A DNA stretch of 64,000 nucleotides from Pseudomonas hormoni (GCF_018502625.1 NZ_CP075566.1:3210001-3274000); one strand, 5' to 3'. Positions 49,588 to 58,404 are shown, numbered from the stretch's first letter. Made by a program: numbers and translations. Notes: a model not told the origin generated them from the letters alone.

Positions 49588-50436
49588 ATGATCATTGCTT
49601 CAGCTTCAACGAATGCAGCGATGTCTGCCTACACCTCTGCCGTCGATACAAAGGCTGCAGCCGATGCGCAAAAACGCGTCACGCAGGATGATCAGGCAAA
49701 GCCGCAGAACGATGATTCAGTGAGCCTGTCCAGCACCTCTACCGATTACAGCGCCTCGATCACGGGTAACGCGCCGTTCTTCCCGGTGCGTTCGGGGATG
49801 AACGCCGATGCACTCGTTCTGGGCGTCTCCAAGCCTGGCGCGATCTCCAGTTCCAAGGACAAGACTTTTGCCGAAGTGTCCGCTGATGCCCGCAAGCGCA
49901 TGGACGAAAAATACGCGCTGATGATCGCCAGCGGCAAACCGTACACCGGCAGCGATGAAGACCGTAATGCGTTGATGGGCGATCTGGACCGACGCTCACT
50001 GAACGCCGTCGCCACCAATCAGGGCGGGAAGTTCACCGCGCAAGAACAAGCCTCGGCGCAAGCCTTGATGCGCCAGCAAGCCCGGCTCGCCACCGGTTAT
50101 TACAGCGGCCCGGCGGACCAGCAAAAAAACTGGAAAGACCCGTTTATCAATGACCCTTTCGGTCGGGCCACGGCGGCGCTGGCTTTTATGGACAACATGA
50201 GCCCTGAAGAAAAAGCCACCCCTGAGTGGCTGTCCCAGCACTTGTCGCTGGAAGCGGCATTGAATCAAAGCGGTGGCGCGGACCCCGCCGAGAAAAAGAC
50301 CGGACACTTTCACAACCTGGCTGAAATCCTCGCGGGTGTCGTGACGGACGGATCGGACAGCGAACAATCCAGCGCAGCCAGGAACGCTGATTCGAGCGCC
50401 GAGATTCTGAAGAAGCTTCAATCACTGACGTCATGA
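49588..50436 (+). CDS. Hypothetical protein (flagellin-like Ser/Thr-rich N-terminus)
   Basis: The 282-residue acidic protein starts at 49588 (MIIASASTNAAMSAYTSAVD; AAGGAAG upstream). The N-terminal 60 residues are Ser/Ala/Thr-rich and low-complexity. Then comes a helical core (LVLGVSKPG, YALMIASGKPYTGSDEDRNA, QASAQALMRQQARLATGYYS). No signal peptide or membrane span is seen. The style resembles proteins secreted without a Sec signal, e.g. flagellar or type III-like exports, but this is inference. It has no recognised domain. Confidence 0.7.
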   Translation: MIIASASTNAAMSAYTSAVDTKAAADAQKRVTQDDQAKPQNDDSVSLSSTSTDYSASITGNAPFFPVRSGMNADALVLGVSKPGAISSSKDKTFAEVSADARKRMDEKYALMIASGKPYTGSDEDRNALMGDLDRRSLNAVATNQGGKFTAQEQASAQALMRQQARLATGYYSGPADQQKNWKDPFINDPFGRATAALAFMDNMSPEEKATPEWLSQHLSLEAALNQSGGADPAEKKTGHFHNLAEILAGVVTDGSDSEQSSAARNADSSAEILKKLQSLTS

Positions 50437-50509
50437 CACTGGTCGAACGCAGATTTGCTGGCGAAGCGATCCTGACATTGGCGTGACGCCTTCGCACCCT
50501 TCGTGCGCC

Positions 50510-50902
50510 CTACTCCTCAAAACGCCCCGTGCCGTCACGGTCGCGCGCGTATCGTCTCGTGAGCGGAAACGGCGGCAACCAGGACTCGCGACGGGTGATC
50601 CAGCTTTCGTAGGTGGGCGTCAGTTGATCAGGAGCATCCAGGGACCCCAGGTTCACCTCGATTTCGTCGTCGGTGCGGGCGAAAACCGAAGAGCCGCAGT
50701 GCGGACAGAAAAAACGCCCGGCGTAGTCGCGTGTTTCGCCAGTGATCGTCACCGCGTCCTGAGGGAATATCGCGGAAGCGTGAAACAGCGCGCCATGATG
50801 CTTGCGGCAGTCGAGGCAGTGGCACAGGCCGACCCGGTAAGGGCGTCCCGACGCTTCAATTCGAACGTTGCCGCACAGGCAACCGCCGGTAAATCGGTCC
50901 AT
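50510..50902 (-). CDS. GFA family protein (glutathione-dependent formaldehyde-activating fold)
   Basis: The 130-residue protein has the GFA/CENP-V zinc motifs. GGCLCGNVRIEASG and GLCHCLDCRKHHGALF are the two Cys clusters, and FFCPHCGSSVFAR is the third. NLGSLDAPDQLTPTYESWIT matches the family's C-terminal segment. The fold binds zinc and, in the founding member, glutathione; the natural substrate here is unknown. It is a single gene convergent with the preceding hypothetical gene. Confidence 0.9.
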   Translation of the reverse strand: MDRFTGGCLCGNVRIEASGRPYRVGLCHCLDCRKHHGALFHASAIFPQDAVTITGETRDYAGRFFCPHCGSSVFARTDDEIEVNLGSLDAPDQLTPTYESWITRRESWLPPFPLTRRYARDRDGTGRFEE

Positions 50903-51032
50903 GCTGCGCCTCCTCTCATTTATGCGGTCGGAAGGTTAATAACGATAGCAGCCCCACTGGTCGCTACGAACTTGCTCTCTAGATGCTTTTTACCTAACTT
51001 TGGATCTATGGATTCAAAAAGAGGTAATGAAC

Positions 51033-51437
51033 ATGGCCGTTGCCCTCCAGCAACAAGCCTTTAGCAAGCGCCAGTGTGTAACGGGCCTGCGTGCCGCTGT
51101 CGGCATCCTCGAGAAGTGGGAGGCGTCCAGCGATCAGGCCTGCCGTATCCTGCGCATTTCCCGCAGCACCTACACCCGCGCCCGCCAACGCGATCCCGAC
51201 TGGGCCGTGGCGCTGGACGCGGATCAGATGCAGCGCATCAGCTTTGTGCTCAACATCCACGCCGCCTTGCGCCTGGTGTTCGATAACCCAGAGAACGTCT
51301 ACGGCTTCCCGTCGATGGCCAACGATAACGAATTCTTCAACGGTCGCTCGCCGCTAGAGATCATGGCTCAGGGCGACATGATTTCGCTGTATGAAACCTT
51401 CCGCCGCATCGACGTGCTGCGCGGTGCGCAATGGTGA
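51033..51437 (+). CDS. Xre/MbcA/ParS-type antitoxin
   Basis: The 134-residue antitoxin of the Xre-RES system starts at 51033 (MAVALQQQAFSKRQCVTGLR) after GAGGTAATGAAC. The N-terminal HTH includes SSDQACRILRISRSTYTRAR. The C-terminal toxin-binding domain (MbcA/ParS-like) reads QMQRISFVLNIHAALRLVFD and YGFPSMANDNEFFNGRSPLE, ending IDVLRGAQW. It neutralises the RES toxin and represses the operon. Its stop overlaps the toxin ATG by 7 bp (51431-51437), so translation is coupled. Confidence 0.93.
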   Translation: MAVALQQQAFSKRQCVTGLRAAVGILEKWEASSDQACRILRISRSTYTRARQRDPDWAVALDADQMQRISFVLNIHAALRLVFDNPENVYGFPSMANDNEFFNGRSPLEIMAQGDMISLYETFRRIDVLRGAQW

Positions 51438-52123
51438 GGCTGAGCGAACTGGCAGAACTTGCCGGTGAGCCATTGCAGGCCTATCGACTGGTCAATTCCA
51501 AGTTCCCACCGGTGGCGTTGTTTGATGACGTTGCCGACGCGGACGAGTTCGAGGTGCTGTATCAGATACAGGAACTCACCAACCCCAGGTTGAAAAATGA
51601 AGTGGGTCGCCTTGAGCTGATTCGCCGCAGTGAAATCCCGTTCGGTATTCCGGGCTGCTCTTACGCGACCGCGCCGTTCACCCACGTCAACCCGGCGGGT
51701 TCGCGGTTCAGCGACGGCCGTTTTGGGGTGCTGTACCTGGCGGACACCATGGAAACGGCACTGGCCGAAGTGAAGCATCACCAGAGTCTGTATTGGTCGA
51801 ACGTGCCGAGCCTGAACTATGAGCGGTTTGTTTTCCGGGGGCTGTCCTGCTCTTTTGTGGAGGCAGGGATGAAGGATGCGACGTCCATTGCGATGACCGA
51901 TCCTGTTTATGATCCGGACGAATACACGGATTCCCGTCGTTTGGGGAAGTTGGTCAAAGAGGCGGGTTGTCCCGGGCTTCGTTACCACTCGGTGCGAATG
52001 CACGGCAGTCATTGCTGGGCGTTGATGACGCCGAAGCCGGTTTTATCGGTTATTCAGGCGGCGCATTACGAGATGATCTGGAATGGGCAGGTGACGAGTG
52101 TCAGTCAGATCAGTGAGGCTTGA
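51431..52123 (+). CDS. RES-domain toxin (NAD+-degrading)
   Basis: The 230-residue toxin of the Xre-RES type II system has the conserved Arg in LQAYRLVNSKFPPVALFDDV, the RES core FTHVNPAGSRFSDGRFGVLY with the Arg/Ser motif, and the Glu in DTMETALAEVKHH. In characterised homologs, RES toxins hydrolyse NAD+ and stop growth. The motifs look intact, so an active toxin is expected. It follows the antitoxin directly and is closed by a strong intrinsic terminator 20 bp downstream. Confidence 0.93.
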   Translation: MVRLSELAELAGEPLQAYRLVNSKFPPVALFDDVADADEFEVLYQIQELTNPRLKNEVGRLELIRRSEIPFGIPGCSYATAPFTHVNPAGSRFSDGRFGVLYLADTMETALAEVKHHQSLYWSNVPSLNYERFVFRGLSCSFVEAGMKDATSIAMTDPVYDPDEYTDSRRLGKLVKEAGCPGLRYHSVRMHGSHCWALMTPKPVLSVIQAAHYEMIWNGQVTSVSQISEA

Positions 52124-52142
52124 TTGCGTTATGCAGGAATGA

Positions 52143-52174
52143 AAACGGGCGCCTTGATAGGCGCCCGTTTTTTT
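52143..52174. terminator. Intrinsic terminator after the Xre-RES operon
   Basis: AAACGGGCGCC / GGCGCCCGTTT is a perfect 11-bp stem with a TTGATA loop and a T-tract. It lies between the convergent RES toxin gene and the DUF2931 lipoprotein gene. Confidence 0.9.
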
Positions 52175-52186
52175 GTGCGGTGATGT

Positions 52187-52843
52187 TTACCAACTGCCGA
52201 AGGGGATGCCGTATTTCTCGACGTAGCGTTTGGACTCGTCGGACAACGGGTAGTAGTTGCCGCCTGATTTTCCAAGGTGTGGCCCCAAGGGTTCTATTTC
52301 TGCTTGAGCACGAGCCACCTTGACTGACTTCAAGCATTTATCAGTCACCCACACCTGTACGATGCCGCCGGGGGCAAGTCCCAGGTAAACCATGGTTATG
52401 TAATTGGCTGGCTCGTTGGGCGTTGCCGGGCAACGCTCATTTACCGAGGCGTGCATGATCTGCCGTGCTTCTTCGGGTATATCGACCCACGCACGATAGG
52501 TCTTCGACTCGACAACCGATTGCCATCGAACAAAGATACGTTTCGGTAAATCTGCTCCAACTACGCCACGGATACCGCTGCTGATATATTTACTCCAGCC
52601 ACGAGCTGCTTCGGTACCGTCTTCGGAGTCGTGACTACCCGCCGTGCCTCCACCGGTGCGACGAAATAGCTTGTCGTTAATGTCTTCAACAGCAGAGTCT
52701 TCCACCCATACCTTCATGTAGGCGGGCTCAACGAAGCTGAGGCTCCACCATTGATCTTTGGGATCGTTTTCGCCGGAAAGTGGGTCGGCTGCCTGACATC
52801 CCGCTACTAAAAACGCGCCCAGTAAAATTAGGATCGAGCGCAT
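52187..52843 (-). CDS. DUF2931 family lipoprotein, probable partner/immunity of the DUF2235 lipase
   Basis: The 218-residue lipoprotein starts MRSILILLGAFLVAGCQAAD (lipobox VAGC). The body (WWSLSFVEPAYMKVWVEDSA and PKRIFVRWQSVVESKTYRAW) matches DUF2931, a lipoprotein family commonly located beside type VI lipase effectors. In such loci, periplasmic lipoproteins act as immunity proteins; this is established for relatives and inferred here. Its ATG overlaps the stop of the lipase gene (TAATG at 52843). Confidence 0.85.
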   Translation of the reverse strand: MRSILILLGAFLVAGCQAADPLSGENDPKDQWWSLSFVEPAYMKVWVEDSAVEDINDKLFRRTGGGTAGSHDSEDGTEAARGWSKYISSGIRGVVGADLPKRIFVRWQSVVESKTYRAWVDIPEEARQIMHASVNERCPATPNEPANYITMVYLGLAPGGIVQVWVTDKCLKSVKVARAQAEIEPLGPHLGKSGGNYYPLSDESKRYVEKYGIPFGSW

Positions 52844-54393
52844 TAAAACGTTCTCCAGTTAGAGTCAGGTACATGAGGATGTCTTACCCGAACGCCATCG
52901 TCAGTGGGTGCATTGGTGTAACGAACAGTCACGCCGCGCTCGCGGTTTGCACCAATAGGATTACTCCAATTGGCAGAAGTGTGAATGTATTTGAGTTTCA
53001 ATAATTTCTCTTCGCCGGGATCAAGGTTGTAATTCCCGGCGAGGATCTTGTCGCAAATTGGCTGAAGCTCAGAAGGTAAGCTGTATGAGGGATCGTTCTC
53101 ATCAAGAACTTCAAACTGAACGCCCTTCTCTTTAGCCAATTTGTACATCAAGCGCAAATACACCAACGATAGTTTGCCGCTGACTATCCGCTTGAGTTGC
53201 ACTCCTGCATACACCCGCATTTTTTTTGGTCCTGACGTCCCTTGCTCCTTGTCATGTGGCAGTGTTGGCTTTGGAGTGACCACCTCCAGCATCGTCTCAG
53301 GCCAACCAGTGGCAACCATTTTTACTTTTTGCTGCATCGCATCCCGGTAGATGGATGTAGTTTTGACATCGGTGCCATTGGGTACCGTGAGTGCCTGCAT
53401 AGGGCTGACCAGCACGCACTCCTCCACTTCCTCACGGTAGCCACCGCCAATATCGGAGTGTACCCCTGGTACCGGGATTTCAGGATGCGCAGGAATCACT
53501 GTGCTCAACGCAAAATTGGCACGACGCTCATCACGGGCGGTAATTTGAACGACATCGGTAAAGTATTTGCGGTCTAGGTAAAGCTTGATTCCAGGAGCGA
53601 CAGGACTCTGGATATTCCCCAGATTGGTGAATCCCGCGACAGAAGGAACGGTATCGAACAAACCGATAAAGCTCATCGAAATCTCGCTATTGTACTGACC
53701 TGTAAAGCTGGCGCTAAAGCCATTGGGATTGCTACGCAACACCTCTCCCAGTGGCCCCTGCTGGCAGCGCACGATCTCATTTGCAAAATGCCTGGCCGCT
53801 GCTGCACCTCGACTGAAACCAAACGTATCGAAGGTCAGTGAAGTGATTTCACTGCCGGGGTTTTGATCGACGACTTGCTTGATCAGGACTTTCAACCGAG
53901 AAAATGCGTTTTGGACCTTACTCGCTACACCCGTTTCACCCCGTCCGGTGGCGGCATTACCAAAGCTGTCTTTGTTCCCGCTTTCCGTACCGATTCCGTC
54001 GACGTACAGGCTTCGCAACGCCAGTATGGGCGAACCTTCCCCCTTCACGTCTTTGTTGGCTGGGTACAGTTCATACAGTCTGAAAACATTACTCACATCA
54101 TTCCCATAACTCCCCTCCGGATCCGCCATATACGGCTTGCAGCTCGCATCGACGTCTTCCGGGCGAATCGGGTGATGGGCGCCACACAATAATCCTGACG
54201 CCGAGTTGCCCGCATTGTTCAGCGTCCCATCGAAGAACACACCAATGCGCAACGCGACTCGGACTTTCTCTTTCGCAGCCGCCGGTGCCTTGCCGTATTT
54301 CTCATACTCGGCCCAGCGCTTGGCGTAGATGTCGACGGGTTTGGCTTCGTCGTATCAGAAGTTTTTCGGGGGGTTGGGTACGTATCCACTCAT
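52843..54393 (-). pseudogene. DUF2235 (Tle1-like) lipase effector with in-frame TGA at codon 13
   Basis: The main open frame (54252 to 52843) encodes the DUF2235 alpha/beta hydrolase. It has RIGVFFDGTLNNAG at its start, the nucleophile elbow FDTFGFSRGAAAARHFANEI (GxSxG) and FVDVVQITARDERRANFALS-type segments (residues YFTDVVQITARDERRANFAL). In type VI systems, Tle1 members are phospholipases. The same frame continues upstream for 47 codons (YDEAKPVDIYAKRWAEYEKY) to the ATG at 54393 (MSGYVPNPPKNF), with a TGA at 54357-54355 between them. Restoring one codon gives a 516-residue protein. Expression now would need readthrough or a weak TTG at 54252, so I call it a pseudogene. Confidence 0.72.
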
Positions 54394-54530
54394 TCCTTGA
54401 TCACCTGCTCCTTGGTGCAACGGGCGCTGAGGGTGCCACCGTGGATCCAATCAAGCAACGCATAGCCAGATGCCGTCACTCGGACAACATGGACCTTTAT
54501 CCATCTATTGCTTTCGTCAATGGTCACCAT
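54390..54530 (-). CDS. 46-residue ORF coupled to the DUF2235 gene
   Basis: The frame MVTIDESNRWIKVHVVRVTA then SGYALLDWIHGGTLSARCTK and EQVIKE ends at TGA, which overlaps the ATG at 54393 (ATGA). The content is ordinary protein-like with a beta-strand flavour, so it could be a short accessory protein or the 3' fragment of an effector-loading gene. Its 5' end coincides with the start of the duplicated promoter block (about 54521). It may have been cut by that rearrangement. No family is recognised. Confidence 0.4.
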   Translation of the reverse strand: MVTIDESNRWIKVHVVRVTASGYALLDWIHGGTLSARCTKEQVIKE

Positions 54531-54611
54531 TAATTCAATGAAGTTCTCTTAAAAATTCCGCGGCGTAACATCGCCTCCATACCAAACAACTACACCCCGG
54601 AGCACACACTC

Positions 54612-54974
54612 ATGAATCGCCAACTCTTCCTCAGCATCGCTTTCTCGGTTTTTGCAGTTAACGCTTTCGCCGCTTCTTCTGCTCACCCGGTTGTCGCTGA
54701 AGGCGGCTCGGATCGTCTGATTGAAAGTCGTGTGGCTGAGGGTGGTTCGGATCGTCTGATCGAAAACCGCGTCGCTGAAGGCGGCTCCGACCGTCTGATC
54801 GAAAACCGCGTCGCTGAAGGTGGCTCCGATCGTCTGATCGAAAACCGTGTCGCTGAGGGTGGTTCCGACCGCCTGATCGAAAACCGCGTCGCCGAAGGTG
54901 GTTCCGACCGCCTGATCGAAAACCGCGTCGCCGAAGGTGGTTCCGACCGCCTGATCGAAAGCCGCGCTGTATGA
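54612..54974 (+). CDS. Repeat protein with seven 13-residue VAEGGSDRLIENR units ('phage infection protein'), copy A
   Basis: The 120-residue exported protein has a signal peptide MNRQLFLSIAFSVFAVNAFA, a short linker (ASSAHPV) and seven exact 13-residue repeats VAEGGSDRLIENR (first and last with ESR), ending AV. In DNA the unit is 39 bp. Pseudomonas genomes annotate this type as 'phage infection protein', a name with little functional support. Its promoter region and terminator are duplicated with the gene at 59361-59801. The Gly-Gly-Ser-Asp and charged pattern suggests a flexible periplasmic or secreted peptide. Confidence 0.88.
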   Translation: MNRQLFLSIAFSVFAVNAFAASSAHPVVAEGGSDRLIESRVAEGGSDRLIENRVAEGGSDRLIENRVAEGGSDRLIENRVAEGGSDRLIENRVAEGGSDRLIENRVAEGGSDRLIESRAV

Positions 54975-55001
54975 ATGAATAGTCCTACCGCGGTACTCGA
55001 C

Positions 55002-55033
55002 AAAAAGCCCGGCCTCATCAGCCGGGCTTTTTT
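55002..55033 (+). terminator. Intrinsic terminator of repeat protein A
   Basis: AAAAAGCCCGGC / GCCGGGCTTTTTT is a strong stem with a CTCATCA loop and a T-run. The same terminator with a changed loop follows copy B. Confidence 0.9.
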
Positions 55034-55055
55034 GCGTCAACCAAATGAATGTCCT

Positions 55056-55244
55056 TCATTGAAGTGAAGCCGCGGCACGCCTCTTCGCGTGTCGCGCCAG
55101 CCCGATCTTGATGCCGACCAGGATGGGCGCGGCGACTGCAAAAAACAGGGTAACGGCTACAAACGCAGTGTCGAAGGCAATCACCGTGGACTGACCTGTC
55201 ACGACACGTCCCAGCAAGCTTGTCGCCGCCCGGCCCGCGGCCAC
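55056..55244 (-). pseudogene. C-terminal remnant of a DHA2-type MFS transporter
   Basis: The frame reads GQSTVIAFDTAFVAVTLFFA then PILVGIKIGLARHAKRR. This matches the last transmembrane helix and the basic tail of EmrB/QacA-type drug transporters. Nothing homologous precedes it; the frame upstream degenerates at about 55244. Only about 60 of about 500 residues remain. Confidence 0.5.
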
Positions 55245-55335
55245 TGCCGAACGAAGCCTCTTGAGGGGGCGAGTACCGCCACAGCACTGCGAGGAGGCCT
55301 ACCGGCCGGCCTGTCATTTGAAGCGTTTGCGTTCC

Positions 55336-55439
55336 CCTGTGGGAGCTAGCCTGCTAGCGATGGACGTTAACGATAACGCGTGCGGTCTGAATGAACGCGC
55401 TGTCTGGACGTCCATCGCTAGCAGGCTAGCTCCCACAGG
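55336..55439. repeat. REP doublet / REPIN with 32-bp inverted repeats
   Basis: Two perfect 32-bp inverted arms (CCTGTGGGAGCTAGCCTGCT... at 55336-55367 and the reverse complement at 55408-55439) enclose a 40-bp spacer. This GTGGGAGC-headed palindrome is the well-known Pseudomonas REP type, mobilised by RAYT transposases; no RAYT gene is in this window. Confidence 0.85.
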
Positions 55440-55459
55440 TATGAGTTCGCTCCAGTTGT

Positions 55460-55722
55460 TGATCTGGCTTTTGCTTTGGCTTTTGATCCTGCTTTTGATC
55501 TTGATCTGCCCCGTCGGAAGGCCGAGCGCAGGTTCTGCGCAGTGGGCAACCCGGCAGGGATGCCGGGTTAGCCGCCCCCGGCCATGGATGGCCGATGGCG
55601 GCGGGCCCACGGAGCAGGACCGGAGTGAGGGCATGGCGAGCATTAGCGAGCCACCGTACGTCAGGGGCGCTGGCGCTTGGTTACTTGGCGCTTTTCCAAG
55701 TAACCCGCCGTAAGGGCGGAAC
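55460..55722. repeat. Large intergenic repeat with hairpins
   Basis: The region begins with CTTTTGCTTTGGCTTTTGAT-type short repeats, continues through AACCCGGCAGGGATGCCGGGTT (a stem-loop at 55549-55570) and ends in CTTGGCGCTTTTCCAAGTAA and CCCGCCGTAAGGGCGGAACC. I recognise the last part as a common dispersed sequence of fluorescent Pseudomonas. It holds no supported gene, although frames are open on both strands. Confidence 0.6.
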
Positions 55723-55931
55723 CATTAGCGGCCGTAACCGCAGAAACGGATATGTCCCCCAATCCCATCCACCAACCGCCGACTGTCGTCCGCTTGATTC
55801 GGAGCGGTGACCACACATCCCCTCTCCGGACAAGTACACACCTCCAGATTACTGTTCGTCTGCCGAACCGAATTCGTAACCAGGTCGCGGGTCCCACTGG
55901 AATAAGCGTAACCCGCTCCGGAGTTCCTTCA

Positions 55932-56468
55932 ATGACCCACTCGCATTCCCCACCCGCCCCCGCGCAAGCCCTGCTACTCGAAGCCAACGCCTGGGTCCCC
56001 AATAACCCCCACCTGCCAGTGCTCATTTACCCCAAGGCAATCGCCGTCCAAGGCAGCGATCCAGCGGCGCTGTTCGAGAAAACGTTCAAGGCCAATGGCT
56101 GGCCACCGCAATGGCGTTACGGAGTCTACGACTTTCACCACTATCACACCGAAGGCCATGAAGTGCTTGGCATTGCCAGCGGTCATGCGCGTTTGATGCT
56201 GGGCGGTCCGGATGGTCATGTGCTGGAAGTGAGTGCGGGTGATGTGGTGTTGCTGCCAGCGGGCATCGGCCACTGCAACCTGAGTTCAAGCGACGATTTC
56301 CTGGTAGTCGGTGCCTACCCGCCGGGGCAGCACGCCGATATTTGCCGCGAGGCGCCGAGTGCCGGGCAACAGGCAAGCATCGACACGCTGCCCTTTCCCG
56401 AGCGCGATCCGGTGCAGGGTGAGGAAGGTGCGGTAGGCCAACACTGGGGCAGCCAGCGTCAGCCATGA
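55932..56468 (+). CDS. Cupin-domain protein (YjlB-like)
   Basis: The 178-residue protein starts at 55932 (MTHSHSPPAPAQALLLEANA; GGAG 8 bp upstream). The double-stranded beta-helix carries FHHYHTEGHEVLGIASGHAR and GDVVLLPAGIGHCNLSS, which supply the His/Glu/His metal-binding set. It resembles the YjlB group of cupins, function unknown. The upstream frame is open to 55752 but lacks family similarity. It is convergent with the MHS transporter gene. Confidence 0.85.
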   Translation: MTHSHSPPAPAQALLLEANAWVPNNPHLPVLIYPKAIAVQGSDPAALFEKTFKANGWPPQWRYGVYDFHHYHTEGHEVLGIASGHARLMLGGPDGHVLEVSAGDVVLLPAGIGHCNLSSSDDFLVVGAYPPGQHADICREAPSAGQQASIDTLPFPERDPVQGEEGAVGQHWGSQRQP

Positions 56469-56510
56469 CAACCTTGCCCTCTCCCCCGCGAGAGAGGGCG
56501 AACGCCAACC

Positions 56511-58187
56511 CTAGGTGTGATTGATTTCCCGATCCTTGGTTTCCGGCAGAAAGAACGTGCCGAGTATGGCCGTCATCACCGCAATGACGATCGGGTACCA
56601 CAGCCCGTAGTAGATATCCCCCGTGGCCGCGACCATGGCAAATGCCACCGTCGGCAGGAAGCCGCCAAACCAGCCGTTGCCGATGTGGTAAGGCAGTGAC
56701 ATCGAGGTGTAGCGGATGCGCGCCGGGAACAGTTCCACCAACCAGGCAGCGATCGGGCCGTAGACCATGGTCACGTAGATCACCAGGATGGTCAGCAGCA
56801 ACAACACCATCGGGTAGTTGGTCTTGGCCGGGTCAGCCTTCTCGGGGTAGCCGGCGTCCTTGAGGGCGGTGCCGAGGGTGGCGGCGAAGGCGTCGTTGCG
56901 GGTCTTGAAATCGGCGGCCGGCATGCCGGTGCCTTCGAAGCTCTCGACCACTTTGCCGCCGATGCGAACCTGAGCGACAGTGCCTGGCGCGGCTTTTTCG
57001 TTGGTGTAGGGAATGGCCCGCTTCGCCAGAACGGTTTTGGCGAGGTCGCAGGAGCTGTTGAATTTGGCTTTGCCCACCGGGTCGAACTGGAACGAGCACT
57101 GGTCTGGATCAGCGACCACCGTCACCGGATTTTTCGCCTGCGCCGCGAACACGTCGGGGTTACCGTATTTGGTCAACGCGTGAAAGATCGGGAAGTAAGT
57201 CACGGCCGCGAGAATGCAGCCGGCCATGATGATGCCCTTGCGGCCGATGCGGTCGGACAGGCTGCCGAATATGACGAAAAACGGCGTGCCGATCAGCAGC
57301 GAACCAGCGATCAGCAGGTTGGCGGTCTGCGGGTCGATCTTGAGCATTTGCAGGAGGAAGAACAGCGCGTAGAACTGCCCGGTGTACCAGACGACGGCCT
57401 GGCCGGCGGTGCCGCCGAGCAGTGCCATGATCACGATTTTGAGGTTGTCCCAGCGGGCGAAAGATTCGGTCAGCGGCGCCTTGGACGCCTTGCCTTCGGC
57501 CTTCATCTTCAGGAACACCGGCGACTCACTGAGTTGCAGACGGATGTACACCGAGACGATCAGCAACAGGATCGACAGCAGGAAAGGTATCCGCCAGCCC
57601 CAGGCCTCGAAAGCCTCAGTGCCGAGGATTGTCCGGCAGGCGAGGATCACCAGCAGCGACAGGAACAGGCCGAGGGTCGCGGTGGTTTGAATCCACGAGG
57701 TGAAATAGCCGCGTTTGCCCTTCGGCGCATGCTCCGCCACGTAGGTCGCCGCGCCGCCGTACTCACCGCCCAGCGCCAGACCTTGCAGCAGGCGCAGGGT
57801 GATCAGGATGACCGGCGCCGCTACGCCGATGGTCGCGTAGCCGGGTAGAAAACCGACGATGGCAGTGGAGATACCCATAATGACAATGGTGATGAGGAAG
57901 GTGTGCTTGCGCCCGATCATGTCACCCAGGCGACCGAACACGATGGCGCCGAAGGGCCGTACGGCAAACCCCGCAGCGAACGCGAGCAGCGCGAAGATGA
58001 AGGCGGTAGTCTCGTTGACGCCGGCGAAAAAGTGCTTGGCGATGATCGCGGCGAGGGAGCCGTAAAGGTAGAAGTCGTACCATTCGAACACGGTGCCCAG
58101 GGACGAGGCGAAGATAACCTTGCGCTCCTCCCTGGTGATCCCGTGGTGGGGCGCGTTGCCCGTGGTGGTGTTGTCGATTGCGGCCAT
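56511..58187 (-). CDS. MFS transporter, metabolite:H+ symporter (MHS) family
   Basis: The 558-residue inner-membrane transporter starts at 58187 (MAAIDNTTTGNAPHHGITRE; GGAGA upstream). The MHS signatures are GTVFEWYDFYLYGSLAAIIA, FGRLGDMIGRKHTF and RLLQGLALGGEYGGAATYVA. It has 12 predicted helices. A soluble insert of about 100 residues lies between helices 9 and 10 (QCSFQFDPVGKAKFNSSCDL onward, with two Cys), as in some MHS proteins. This insert makes it longer than the usual 430-460 residues. The substrate is likely an organic acid or osmolyte. Confidence 0.9.
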   Translation of the reverse strand: MAAIDNTTTGNAPHHGITREERKVIFASSLGTVFEWYDFYLYGSLAAIIAKHFFAGVNETTAFIFALLAFAAGFAVRPFGAIVFGRLGDMIGRKHTFLITIVIMGISTAIVGFLPGYATIGVAAPVILITLRLLQGLALGGEYGGAATYVAEHAPKGKRGYFTSWIQTTATLGLFLSLLVILACRTILGTEAFEAWGWRIPFLLSILLLIVSVYIRLQLSESPVFLKMKAEGKASKAPLTESFARWDNLKIVIMALLGGTAGQAVVWYTGQFYALFFLLQMLKIDPQTANLLIAGSLLIGTPFFVIFGSLSDRIGRKGIIMAGCILAAVTYFPIFHALTKYGNPDVFAAQAKNPVTVVADPDQCSFQFDPVGKAKFNSSCDLAKTVLAKRAIPYTNEKAAPGTVAQVRIGGKVVESFEGTGMPAADFKTRNDAFAATLGTALKDAGYPEKADPAKTNYPMVLLLLTILVIYVTMVYGPIAAWLVELFPARIRYTSMSLPYHIGNGWFGGFLPTVAFAMVAATGDIYYGLWYPIVIAVMTAILGTFFLPETKDREINHT

Positions 58188-58404
58188 GAGTCTTCTCCGT
58201 CTTGCTCTTGTTGTAGGCCGGAGCACCTCACTGACACTGCCGCACCCAGGCCTTGGGCTGAAGTCATCGGACTACGGAATGCACAAAGCCTGGCAACAGG
58301 CTGACCGCCTCACATCGCTGCAAGGTTTCCTGAAGCATAATCACCTTCGCGCAGATATCCACTCGCCATCATGCGCAAACCCGAACATACGCGGAGAACC
58401 CGCC

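Noticed and set aside
54355..54357. TGA in the DUF2235 gene as a selenocysteine codon
   Set aside because: No selenocysteine insertion hairpin was seen directly after it, the flanking residues are not catalytic, and the family does not use selenocysteine there.
54549..55040. 163-codon minus-strand ORF across repeat gene A
   Set aside because: Same artefact of the stop-free repeat unit; no start context or family similarity.
55261..55713. 150-codon plus-strand ORF through the REP doublet and the large repeat
   Set aside because: Runs through palindromic repeats and shows no protein-like composition.
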